DNA from: CAYHWW01 sp964360145
GTDB taxonomy: Bacteria; Bdellovibrionota; UBA1018; CAYHWW01
DNA length: 11,529 nucleotides
Assembly: GCA_964360145.1 (NCBI GenBank)
Contig: CAYHWW010000106.1
Coordinates: 1-11,529, forward strand
Direction: 5' to 3'
The position numbers were made by a program, and so were the translations under genes. The notes under the pieces were generated by a model, which saw only the letters and a list, made by a program, of their open reading frames with translations, searched no databases and was not told the origin of the DNA. Each line of letters opens with the position of its first letter. The stretch's first letter is position 1. This document shows positions 1 to 6,677 of this stretch, one piece after another.

Positions 1-53
1 AATCTGACCGAAATCTGAGCGCCAGAACGTGCACTTATTGTTTAACAGACCCT
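1..53 (-). repeat. Palindromic repeat element, copy 1 (cut by window edge)
   Basis: These 53 bases are identical to 8483-8535, the right arm and part of the core of repeat copy 3, in the same orientation. The rest of the element (most of the core and the second arm) would lie outside the window. Strand is given as minus because the core reads on that strand with the orientation in which copy 2 reads on plus. The identity stops exactly where the T-run of the terminator of the neighbouring gene begins, so this copy sits directly behind the 3' end of a minus-strand transcription unit, as copy 3 does. No coding potential is apparent. What is seen is the exact match; that it is a complete element beyond the edge is inference. 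Confidence 0.85.
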
Positions 54-86
54 AAAAGATCCCGGCGACCCTCAAAACCCGGGATC
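54..86 (-). terminator. Intrinsic terminator overlapping the end of the secreted-protein gene
   Basis: On the minus strand an 8-bp stem, GATCCCGG (86 to 79) with CCGGGATC (65 to 58), encloses a 13-nt loop and is followed at once by TTTT (57 to 54). This is the layout of a Rho-independent terminator, although the T-run is short. The stop codon of the gene (72-74) lies in the loop and the upstream half of the stem is made of the last sense codons, so terminator and coding sequence share bases. Confidence 0.65.
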
Positions 87-905
87 GCTGCGGATGCCGT
101 GGATCTCCCGGTGCATCTCAGCAGCCGCGGCACCGAGGTACTTCTCGCAGACTTCAAGGGCACTGGCGTCGGCGATGCGGCCGTAGAGGTGATCACCGCC
201 TCGGCTGTCTTCCATGGCGAGCAAGCGGGACATGAGGGCAAACATGAGGGAGCGGGACAGGGGGCGCTGGGCGATGGCCTCGAGCTTGCTCGGATAAACG
301 CTGTTGCGGAACACGCCTTCTCGGATGTCATTGACCAGCACCGAGGCCTGGGCCGGGGTGAGCACGGAATCCGCTGACTCGATCACGCCGCTCATCACCG
401 CCTCGTGCCAATAATCCCGGCTGCCGGCGAGAAGCTCGCGGATGTCGGCGATGAACTGCTCGTAACCCCGGGCGGCCAGCATGCTGCGGAACAGCTCGCG
501 GCTGAAGGTATGGAAAGAATCCCGCAGGATGCCGCCCCGATAAGGGCCGTGGGCATGGAGGTTGATCTCGGTTTCATAGGCCGTGCGGAGCACGTCGCGC
601 TGGGGGTTTTCAGGGGCCTGCCACCGACCGGCGCTGGCGTAAAACTGCATTTTCTCCAACTCAAAGAAGTAACCCACGGCGTCCAGGACGAACAAGGTGA
701 GGCTCATATTCCCCGCAGTGAGGTGGCTCATAACCGTCACAGCCGCCGCGGCGGGATCATGATTGAGCTCCTTCACGAAACGAACGGCGACTATAGCCTC
801 GAGCTTCGTAAAGCTGAGGTCGCGATAGACGGCTTCCTTCGCCGCTGAAGCCGGGGAAACGGTGAACGCCAAAGCCAATGCCAGCAAGAGGAGGGGGGAT
901 TTCAT
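72..905 (-). CDS. Secreted protein of unknown function
   Basis: A 277-residue protein that I do not recognise. The start chosen is the ATG at 905, because from there the N-terminus is a textbook Sec signal peptide: Lys2, a Leu/Ala-rich hydrophobic stretch at about residues 4-14, and a likely signal peptidase I site after Ala-Ser-Ala around residue 21. In-frame starts at 941 (TTG), 938 and 917 would add up to 12 residues; none has a clear Shine-Dalgarno site. The mature part looks mostly helical, with a moderately hydrophobic helix around residues 68-82, one Cys (about 253) and no catalytic motif I can name. It follows the Nfu gene on the same strand with only about 46 bp between them, so co-transcription is likely; it ends in an intrinsic terminator. 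Any role in iron-sulfur metabolism would be guilt by association only; export argues against it. Confidence 0.75.
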   Translation of the reverse strand: MKSPLLLLALALAFTVSPASAAKEAVYRDLSFTKLEAIVAVRFVKELNHDPAAAAVTVMSHLTAGNMSLTLFVLDAVGYFFELEKMQFYASAGRWQAPENPQRDVLRTAYETEINLHAHGPYRGGILRDSFHTFSRELFRSMLAARGYEQFIADIRELLAGSRDYWHEAVMSGVIESADSVLTPAQASVLVNDIREGVFRNSVYPSKLEAIAQRPLSRSLMFALMSRLLAMEDSRGGDHLYGRIADASALEVCEKYLGAAAAEMHREIHGIRSDPGF

Positions 906-951
906 GGGTGAACCCATAGCACCGCCCGGATGACACATCAACCGATTTAAT

Positions 952-1521
952 TTATGCAGACTCGACGGAAACGATCTCGGGAATCGCCTCTTTCAAACGG
1001 GTCTCAATGCCCATTTTCAGAGTGGCCGTGCTGCTGGGGCAGCCGGCGCAGGAACCTTGGAGATGGAGGTACACCACGCCGTCTTCGAAGCGATCGAAGG
1101 TGATGTCGCCACCGTCCATGGCCACCGCCGGGCGGATCTGGTCATCGAGGATCTTACGGATCTTGTCTTCAATCTCAGAGTTGCCGCCAGCGACGCCAGT
1201 GGCCGCGAAGAAGTCAGCGTCCACCACGGGCTCGCCCGCGGTGACGTGCTCTTTGATGATGCGGGTGGAGTCGCGGTTCAAAGCTTCCCAATCGCCTGCG
1301 TCGCCCTTGGTCACTGTGACGAAATCGCGGCCCACCATGACGCCCGCCACGCCGGGCACGGCGAAGAGTTTCTTCGCCAAAGGCGAACGCTGTGCGTCAG
1401 TTTCGTTTTTGAAGTTGGCCGCGCCCGCGGGCAAAAGTTGGCGGTTAACCACGTATTTGAGGGTATTGGGGTTGGGAGTGAACTCCAAAGAAACGAACAC
1501 CGGGCTTTGAGCTTGGGACAT
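952..1521 (-). CDS. nfu: Nfu-type iron-sulfur cluster carrier/scaffold
   Basis: A 189-residue protein with the two-domain build of Nfu proteins (mitochondrial NFU1-like). Residues 1-100 form an Nfu N-terminal domain (FTPNPNTLKY near residues 14-23, and the FAVPGVAGV stretch at 53-61). Residues 115-189 form the NifU C-terminal domain with PAVAMDGGDI (131-140) and the cluster-ligating pair Cys158-Ala-Gly-Cys161. Family knowledge: such proteins hold a [4Fe-4S] cluster between subunits through this CxxC and pass it to cytoplasmic apo-enzymes. Both cysteines are present and the length is normal, so it should be functional. The start is fixed by a strong GGAGG (1530-1534) eight bases before the ATG. 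It is the first gene of a probable two-gene unit with the secreted protein downstream and is divergent from the membrane-protein gene at 1572. Confidence 0.93.
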   Translation of the reverse strand: MSQAQSPVFVSLEFTPNPNTLKYVVNRQLLPAGAANFKNETDAQRSPLAKKLFAVPGVAGVMVGRDFVTVTKGDAGDWEALNRDSTRIIKEHVTAGEPVVDADFFAATGVAGGNSEIEDKIRKILDDQIRPAVAMDGGDITFDRFEDGVVYLHLQGSCAGCPSSTATLKMGIETRLKEAIPEIVSVESA

Positions 1522-1543
1522 GGTCGAAACCTCCAGGTTTTCT

Positions 1544-1572
1544 TAAATAGCACAACAAACATCATTTGCTAA
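1544..1572 (-). promoter_or_regulatory. Possible nfu promoter in the divergent gap
   Basis: On the minus strand TTAGCA (1567-1572) and TATTTA (1544-1549) are separated by 17 bp, and the inferred transcript would start about 15 bases before the nfu ATG, just ahead of its GGAGG. Agreement with the sigma-70 consensus is only partial (4 of 6 and 3-4 of 6), so this is a weak call. Only about 50 bp separate nfu from the divergent membrane-protein gene, so both promoters must lie in or next to this stretch. Confidence 0.35.
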
Positions 1573-2489
1573 TGGATGTCTTCGCCCCTCAGAATAAAGG
1601 AATGCAGAGGTTCCATAACGCCAGCTTGGCATTTGCTCTGACTCTCGTGGGCTGGGGCGTATCCGCCTTTTTCGCCATGAGTTACACAGTCTACATCATC
1701 ATAAAACTGTCCCTCTCTTTCTTCACCGCCAACGGCCTTGTCAACCACCCCGAGGTGGCTGAGGCCTTCTACTTCCAGGTTTTCGCGGTGGAGGGGATCT
1801 TCTTCTTCATGCTCGTTCTTGGTTTCCTCGGCGTAGGCACCATGGCTTTCATTTTCAGCAACTCCCAGTTCAACTACTTCAAGCGTTTGGGCGACGCCTT
1901 GAGTGAATACGCCGAGACCCACACCATGCCCAACCTGAAAAATCTGGGCCCCTTCGGCCGCCATGCAGCGATTTTCATCGAAGTCGTCACCCTCCGCATG
2001 GATCGCAAGGGGGACGAGGCCATCCAGTCCAAGCTCACCGAGGCCGCGAAATTCTGGCCCACGCGCCCGCATATCTCCTGGACTGATCAAGCGCAGTTCG
2101 CGGCGGTGGCCACTCTGATCGCGGGCTTCTTCAGCATGCTTTCGCTGATTTTTTTCTGGAAAATCACGGATCGCATGGTTGACCTCTCCGGCCAGCTCAT
2201 CCGCTACAAGGCCGTGACGGGGCCGCTGTTCTTCAATGCTCAAACAGACATCATTACCTTCGTCATGTGGACGATTTTTGCCATCATGAATCTGGCCTTT
2301 GCCGTCACTGGCTTCCGTTTCGGCCGCCGCATCTCGCAAGCAAGCTATGCCGTGCTGCGGGACCTACGCCGCTTCATGCAGGGTAACCTTGACCATCGCG
2401 TGGTGCTCCGCGGGGATGACCCGGCTCAGGTGATCCTGCCCCAGGTGAACGAAGCCCTCGATCGCTTGGCGGCGCAGATCAAAAGCTGA
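1572..2489 (+). CDS. Four-helix membrane protein with HAMP-like C-terminus
   Basis: About 305 residues; no named family recognised. Hydrophobic segments lie near residues 19-50, 72-96, 176-198 and 227-250. Between helices 2 and 3 is a soluble part of about 80 residues, and after helix 4 comes an amphipathic tail of about 55 residues (basic RFGRR, then RDLRRFMQGNLDHRV and a final helix) that looks like a HAMP linker, the helical relay that follows the last membrane segment in bacterial sensors. No kinase, cyclase or methyl-accepting domain follows, so it could be a stand-alone membrane regulator or partner of a signalling protein; this is inference. The start is uncertain: ATG 1572 is used, TTG 1566 is two codons upstream, and ATG 1602 (MQRFHNAS) is preceded by GGA placed too close. 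The stop overlaps the end of the opposing protease gene by 11 bp. Confidence 0.75.
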   Translation: MDVFAPQNKGMQRFHNASLAFALTLVGWGVSAFFAMSYTVYIIIKLSLSFFTANGLVNHPEVAEAFYFQVFAVEGIFFFMLVLGFLGVGTMAFIFSNSQFNYFKRLGDALSEYAETHTMPNLKNLGPFGRHAAIFIEVVTLRMDRKGDEAIQSKLTEAAKFWPTRPHISWTDQAQFAAVATLIAGFFSMLSLIFFWKITDRMVDLSGQLIRYKAVTGPLFFNAQTDIITFVMWTIFAIMNLAFAVTGFRFGRRISQASYAVLRDLRRFMQGNLDHRVVLRGDDPAQVILPQVNEALDRLAAQIKS

Positions 2490-4179
2490 AATCCGCCGCG
2501 GTGATGCTGCCGCCACGGTCGAAGGAGAAGCCGCCGCGCAGCGCCTCTTCGATGGTGAAGTGGAGCGCGCCGCAGGTCGCCCCGGAAGCGAAGGCGAGGA
2601 AAAGGCCCTCGTTGTCCGTGAACAGAGTCGCTCTCGCGGCGAGATCACCGCTGCCATTGAAGAGCGCGACATCGAGCTGCACATCAGCAAGGGGTTCCCC
2701 CGTGTGGGTGAGCACCTGGCCCCGCAGCAATACGCCTTGCGTGTCTCCACGACTGATGAAAAGCGCCTGCAGAGACTGCACGCGAAAACGGAAATAGCCA
2801 TCCGCGGGGGAGCCCGGGGGCATGGGCTGGGGATCCGGCGCTCCTGCGGGGAAAGGGGCCGCGGGCTCACGGAGATAGGCGCATTCCCGGGGGCTATCGA
2901 TGAAGTTCGTAGCGAAGAGCGCGCTGACCACGCCGTAGCCTGTTTCTGAATCGATTCCAGGGGCGGTGGCATCCACGGCACCGCACACCAAAGCGCGGCG
3001 CAGATGATCAGTGGAAATTCCTGGAGCTGATTGGCGCAAGAGAGCAGCCACGGCGCTGACCTGGGGCGCGCTGAAGCTGGTGCCGCTATCACAGAGATAA
3101 GAACCACCGAAGGCCTCGGGGTTCGCCGCCATGATGGGAATGCCGGGGGCAGCGATGTCCACGAAGGAATTGTAGGTGCTGAAAGCGGCGCGGTTATTGG
3201 CTGCATCCACCGCCGCCACCGAGATCACGTTACGGTAAGAGGCGGGGTACTCCGCCTCGTTCAAGCCACCCTCGGAGGCATCGCCACCGTTGCCAGCGGC
3301 ACCCACGAGCACCATGCCTTGGGCGGTGGCGGTATCCACGGCGCGGAGTTCGGCATAGCTCGCGCCCGCCGCGCCCACGCTGATGTTGGCGATGTGCGCC
3401 CCATGCTCGAGGGCCCATTGGAGGCCGGCGATCATGGTGCTCACGGTGCCCTCACCCCGGGAGTCTTGGGTTTTGACTGAAAACAGCCGCACCTGAGGTG
3501 CAACGCCCACAAGGCCCTGGCCATTGCGACGGGCGGCGATGACGCTGGCGACGCGGGTGCCGTGGCCATTGTCGTCGGCGCCGCTGGTAAGGTCACCGCT
3601 GCCGGAAAGGTTCACGCCACCCATGACAGCGCTGGCCAAGTCAGGATGGGAGTTATCAATACCCGTGTCGAGAACGGCAATGAGGGCGCCGCCCCCTTCG
3701 GTACGGGGCCAGGCGAAGGAAGCACGGACCACGCCGAGGAACCATGGTTCCACTTCCCCACTGGGTAGCACGGGATCGCAGCTCAGAGCGCCGCCCCGGA
3801 TGCGCCGCGGGCGGTCTTCCTCAATGGCGGCCACCGCGGGATGGGCCATGAGGCGAGCGAGGGTGGCACCATCCAGGAAGGCAAAACGGCTCACACCAAA
3901 AGACTCAAAGCGGGCGGTGGGCGTGCCCGCTTCAGGGAGAGCCATGCCGGGGCGTGTGGTAACGAGCCACGGGCGTGGGGCTGGCGCCGCGCTGTCACGG
4001 CCCGCAGTGGATGATGGGGCGCCCAGCAGAGTCTCCCCCATGGCCGTGGCTTGCTCCCTGAGGGCAAGGTTATCGCCAGCACAGAAGTTCTCCGGCCCAG
4101 ACCGAGGGCCCTGGGGGCAACCGGCGGTGAGTGCTCCAACGGAAAGGGCTGCAATGACGCGAAGACAGGGGGTCGCCAT
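2479..4179 (-). CDS. Subtilisin-family (S8) serine protease, probable lipoprotein
   Basis: A 566-residue exported protease. Residues 1-21 form a short signal ending in Leu-Thr-Ala-Gly-Cys21, close to a lipobox, so anchoring as a lipoprotein is likely though Thr at -3 is not ideal. Residues about 85-123 resemble an I9-type propeptide (inhibitor/chaperone). The S8 catalytic domain spans about 155-425 with the full triad: Asp171 in VLDTGID, His206 in NGHGT and Ser368 in GTSFSAP, plus oxyanion Asn297 in GAAGN. Residues about 483-545 look like a beta-sandwich of the carboxypeptidase-regulatory type, after a Pro-rich linker (about 440-458). Several Cys residues (134, 363, 399, 433, 536) could form disulfides, consistent with an extracytoplasmic site. 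Start: ATG 4179 with GCGAGG three bases before it, a close spacing. It diverges from the CDF transporter; its leader contains an arm of the large palindrome. Substrate unknown; likely proteolysis at the envelope or of prey/environmental protein. Confidence 0.93.
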   Translation of the reverse strand: MATPCLRVIAALSVGALTAGCPQGPRSGPENFCAGDNLALREQATAMGETLLGAPSSTAGRDSAAPAPRPWLVTTRPGMALPEAGTPTARFESFGVSRFAFLDGATLARLMAHPAVAAIEEDRPRRIRGGALSCDPVLPSGEVEPWFLGVVRASFAWPRTEGGGALIAVLDTGIDNSHPDLASAVMGGVNLSGSGDLTSGADDNGHGTRVASVIAARRNGQGLVGVAPQVRLFSVKTQDSRGEGTVSTMIAGLQWALEHGAHIANISVGAAGASYAELRAVDTATAQGMVLVGAAGNGGDASEGGLNEAEYPASYRNVISVAAVDAANNRAAFSTYNSFVDIAAPGIPIMAANPEAFGGSYLCDSGTSFSAPQVSAVAALLRQSAPGISTDHLRRALVCGAVDATAPGIDSETGYGVVSALFATNFIDSPRECAYLREPAAPFPAGAPDPQPMPPGSPADGYFRFRVQSLQALFISRGDTQGVLLRGQVLTHTGEPLADVQLDVALFNGSGDLAARATLFTDNEGLFLAFASGATCGALHFTIEEALRGGFSFDRGGSITAADFSF

Positions 4180-4218
4180 GGGCCTCGCCCTATCATGGGC
4201 GCGCCAAAAGGTACGCCG

Positions 4219-4289
4219 TTACTTTTTGCGACTCACTGCGTTAAGGCGTTGTTTTTATTGGGTACGAAAAGTTGTTTTGCAAAAAGTAA
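4219..4289. mobile_element. Nested 71-bp mini-inverted-repeat insertion in the left arm of copy 2
   Basis: Perfect 11-bp terminal inverted repeats, TTACTTTTTGC (4219-4229) and GCAAAAAGTAA (4279-4289), bound a 71-bp AT-richer segment. Relative to the right arm of the surrounding palindrome, 68 bases (4222-4289) are extra, so the segment looks like a MITE-scale insertion, with TTA or TA as the possible target duplication. Inside, GTTGTTTT occurs twice (4249-4256 and 4271-4278), 22 bases apart, which could be binding sites. No transposase lies nearby. It could alternatively be a hairpin created by the replication accident that built the palindrome. Seen: the repeats and the extra bases; transposition is inference. 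Confidence 0.5.
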
Positions 4290-4454
4290 GGGGTCGCGCA
4301 TGAATAAATATAACATCTGGCGCTCAGATTTCGGTTTAGATTTGACCGCCACGGAAGGAGCCAAACCGGAAGCGTAGCAGGGCTACGTTGAGGATTTTGC
4401 GACTGAGTAGCGGGCAAAGATGACCGGAAGATGAGATGCCAGATGTTATATTTA

Positions 4455-4483
4455 TTCATGCGCGGCCCCTAACGGCGTACCTT
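4455..4483 (+). promoter_or_regulatory. Weak candidate promoter of the CDF gene inside the palindrome arm
   Basis: TTCATG (4455-4460) and TACCTT (4478-4483) are 17 bp apart and end 7 bases before the ATG, exactly the geometry of the topoisomerase VI-B promoter. Both hexamers match consensus at only about 3 of 6 positions. No Shine-Dalgarno precedes the ATG, which fits a leaderless start but does not prove it. The TACCTT lies in the 19-bp outer arm and so recurs in mirror image on the protease side (4208-4213). Confidence 0.3.
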
Positions 4484-4490
4484 TTGGCTT

Positions 4491-5483
4491 ATGACCTTCA
4501 CACCCCGCATCCGCATCGCCGTCCTGTCCATTGCCACGAGCAGTGGCATCCTGGCTTTGAAGTGGTCCGCCTTTGTCATCACGGGGTCGGCGGCCCTGAA
4601 ATCCGACGCCCTGGAAGGCATCGTCAACGTGGTGGCCTCCTTTTTCGCCCTGGGGGCCCTCATCTACGCCGAACGGCCCGAAGATGAAGACCACCCCTAC
4701 GGCCACGGCAAGATCGAGCACTTTTCCTCCGCATTTGAAGGGGGGCTCGTGGCGCTGGCCGCTGCCCTGATTTTGTACGAAGGCATCCTCACCCTGGTGC
4801 GCGGCCCGGAAGTGAGGCAGCTCGGCCTGGGTCTCCTCATCAACGGTGCGTCGGGCCTCGCCAATGGCGCGCTGGGATGGTTTTTGCTGCATCAGGGCAG
4901 GCGTCTCCGATCCGCGGCACTTCAAGCGGACGGCCATCACATTCTTTCAGACTTCGCCACCACCGTGGCGCTGCTGGCAGGCCTGGGCCTCGCCCAACTC
5001 ACGGGTTGGCTCTGGCTCGACGGTGCCATCGCCGTCGCCCTGGGGCTGTGGCTCGCGCGCACGGGCTTCATGTTGGTACGCACCTCTTCCGCGGCGCTTT
5101 TAGATACCGAAGACCCCGCCCTTGTGGAGTCCCTCGTCGGGGCACTCAATAAACTCGATCGCCCCGACATCATCTCCGTGCACAAACTGCGCACCCTGCG
5201 CTCTGGTCGCCACACCCACATCGAGGGCCACATCGTGGTTCCTGAATTCTATACGGTTGCCCAGGCCCATGACTTGGTCGAAGAGCACACCGCTGCCGTG
5301 GTGAAGCTGGCCCAGGCTGGCGGAGAGTTCACCGCCCATGTGGACCCCTGCCACCGGACTGCTTGCGCGGGGTGCAAAGTGGCCCCCTGCCCCGTGCGAC
5401 TCGTGCCCTTGGTCGAACGCCTGCCCTATACGGTGGCGAGCGTGACACGACGCTTGGAACAACACGACGCCTGGAATAGATAA
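4491..5483 (+). CDS. Cation diffusion facilitator (CDF) divalent-metal transporter
   Basis: A 330-residue inner-membrane CDF protein expected to export a divalent metal (Zn, Fe, Mn or similar) in exchange for protons. About six membrane helices occupy residues 8-200, followed by the cytoplasmic ferredoxin-like domain (about 203-285). The transport site is visible as Asp39-x-x-Glu42 in helix 2 (SDALEG) and His150-x3-Asp154 in helix 5 (HHILSD); the DEDHPYGHGKIEH signature (65-77) between helices 2 and 3 is typical. Compared with the D-x3-D of FieF, helix 2 carries Glu one position early and Gly43 in place of the second Asp, as in many family members. After the CTD comes a Cys cluster (Cys287, 292, 295, 300), a possible metal-sensing or binding site. 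The ATG lacks a Shine-Dalgarno and starts two bases after the palindrome, so expression may be set by that DNA. Metal specificity cannot be told. Confidence 0.93.
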   Translation: MTFTPRIRIAVLSIATSSGILALKWSAFVITGSAALKSDALEGIVNVVASFFALGALIYAERPEDEDHPYGHGKIEHFSSAFEGGLVALAAALILYEGILTLVRGPEVRQLGLGLLINGASGLANGALGWFLLHQGRRLRSAALQADGHHILSDFATTVALLAGLGLAQLTGWLWLDGAIAVALGLWLARTGFMLVRTSSAALLDTEDPALVESLVGALNKLDRPDIISVHKLRTLRSGRHTHIEGHIVVPEFYTVAQAHDLVEEHTAAVVKLAQAGGEFTAHVDPCHRTACAGCKVAPCPVRLVPLVERLPYTVASVTRRLEQHDAWNR

Positions 5484-5515
5484 ATCTACTTTATTTATGT
5501 CCGGGGCATGTTACA

Positions 5516-5520
5516 GGAGG
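5516..5520 (+). promoter_or_regulatory. Ribosome binding site deciding the start at 5526
   Basis: GGAGG at 5516-5520 is five bases before the ATG at 5526 and so selects that start over the in-frame start at 5508, which would place the site inside the coding sequence. Confidence 0.85.
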
Positions 5521-5525
5521 GGCCT

Positions 5526-6677
5526 ATGACACACCATTTTCCGGTGGTTTGCTCCATTCTTCTAGCCATGGGCTCGGTTGTTTCCGCCCACGCCGTCGGC
5601 CCCCAGTTGAATACGGTGGCTGACTTGGCGGCCCTGGAAGCGGCCCACGCCAACGAATCCGCCTTCGATGCTCTGATTCCCCACGTAAATCAAACCATCG
5701 GGGCCCTCTTCCAGCGCAGCCGGGACATGCGCGCCACGGGCAAAGACGATGGCGCACGCATCCTCGCCCTCAGTCGCGGCATCCAGAGCCTGACTGTTGA
5801 AAGCAAACTCAACGAAGGAACTTTTTCTTTTTACCTCATCAAGCATCTCGCCCTGCTCGTAAGCCATGCTGTAAATCCGCCTCACACCGCAATGACCTCC
5901 GTGGCAAACCTCGGCCCTTTCCGCACCGCTGCTCCCCCGGCGGACGCCCCAAGCGACGCGCAGACAGCTCCGCCCCTCAGTGTGGAACTACGGACCCACG
6001 CCAGCACATTGGCACTGGCAGCGCAAATTGACGCCCCTGAGCTCGCGGATCTCCTGTGGATGGTGCGCCTCACGGCAGTGCTTGAAGCACGGGGACACAT
6101 GAACCAGGAGATTGCCTCCATCAAGGATCGGCTGGAGTATGACAGTGGGATAGGCGTACCTGCGGGCTTCGCGCTCGTGCTTACCCCCTTCGCCGCAGGC
6201 ATCGGCAGCGGTTTATGGACCGGGTACAGCAACTTTGCTGAAGATATTCTGCCCCAGCTTTTGCTGCATCACACGACTATGACAGGCCTCGGCGTTGGCA
6301 TCGCTGCCTTTGCCGCCACTGTTGTCGCATCCTACCAAATTGGAAGCCGTCTTATCCAGTCCGCCGAAAAACGCCACACCCGAGAACACGCCGCCGACGT
6401 GGCTGCCCAGACCGCGGCACAAAACCAAGCCATGGTGAGAAACCTCAACCGCTTCGCAGCCCACCTCCGCAACCGCCTGGGCCCCCAGGCTGAACCCATC
6501 GCCGCAGCCATGCTCGGCATGGACCCCGAGGCCATGAATACGGCCGCCTGCCGCATGATGCTGGGCGCAGGCCCCGCCCTGCGGGCCCGGGTGGTCAGCA
6601 CCGGCGATGAGCAAGAAGCCGCGGAAACCATCGCGGAAACCGCGGAGCAAGCCGTCGCTGCCCGCCAGCACCGCTAG
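5526..6677 (+). CDS. Exported protein of unknown function with two hydrophobic segments
   Basis: A 383-residue protein that I do not recognise. The N-terminus is a signal peptide (hydrophobic residues 6-18, likely cleavage after Ala-His-Ala at about 23). A helical region (24-120) is followed by a Pro/Ala-rich linker (about 132-152), a second helical region (153-206), and two hydrophobic, Gly/Ala-rich segments at about 211-232 and 252-270 that may span a membrane. A long polar, charged tail (275-383), rich in Ala, Glu and Arg and predicted helical by eye, ends the protein. Topology would put the hydrophobic hairpin in the inner membrane with both large parts on the same, periplasmic, side. It starts 42 bp after the CDF gene on the same strand and may be co-transcribed. 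Its TAG stop overlaps the TAG of the opposing hydrolase gene. Confidence 0.8.
   Translation: MTHHFPVVCSILLAMGSVVSAHAVGPQLNTVADLAALEAAHANESAFDALIPHVNQTIGALFQRSRDMRATGKDDGARILALSRGIQSLTVESKLNEGTFSFYLIKHLALLVSHAVNPPHTAMTSVANLGPFRTAAPPADAPSDAQTAPPLSVELRTHASTLALAAQIDAPELADLLWMVRLTAVLEARGHMNQEIASIKDRLEYDSGIGVPAGFALVLTPFAAGIGSGLWTGYSNFAEDILPQLLLHHTTMTGLGVGIAAFAATVVASYQIGSRLIQSAEKRHTREHAADVAAQTAAQNQAMVRNLNRFAAHLRNRLGPQAEPIAAAMLGMDPEAMNTAACRMMLGAGPALRARVVSTGDEQEAAETIAETAEQAVAARQHR

Larger units (their letters stand above)
4203..4488 (+). repeat. Palindromic repeat element, copy 2, with extended arms (giant palindrome)
   Basis: This element fills most of the 311-bp gap between the divergent protease and CDF genes; no ORF there is credible. 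From outside in: a perfect 19-bp inverted repeat (4203-4221 with 4470-4488), then a 32-bp inverted repeat with one mismatch that would be a G-U pair in RNA (4290-4321 with 4438-4469), then a 116-bp core (4322-4437). The core is nearly the same as the reverse complement of 8388-8502 (about five substitutions and one 1-nt indel). It folds further: CTCAGATTTCGG with CCGGAAGATGAG at its ends, TTTGACCGC against GCGGGCAAA, and an apical hairpin GCGTAGC-AGG-GCTACGT (4372-4388). The left side is interrupted by 68 extra bases (4222-4289). The ends of the palindrome lie 2 bases from the CDF start and 23 bases from the protease start. Confidence 0.9.

Noticed and set aside
4241..4459. Open frames through the repeat copies on both strands (for example 4241-4459 minus and 8363-8692 minus).
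   Set aside because: They cross palindromic, non-coding DNA or run antisense into topoisomerase VI-A, resemble no protein, and lack convincing ribosome sites.
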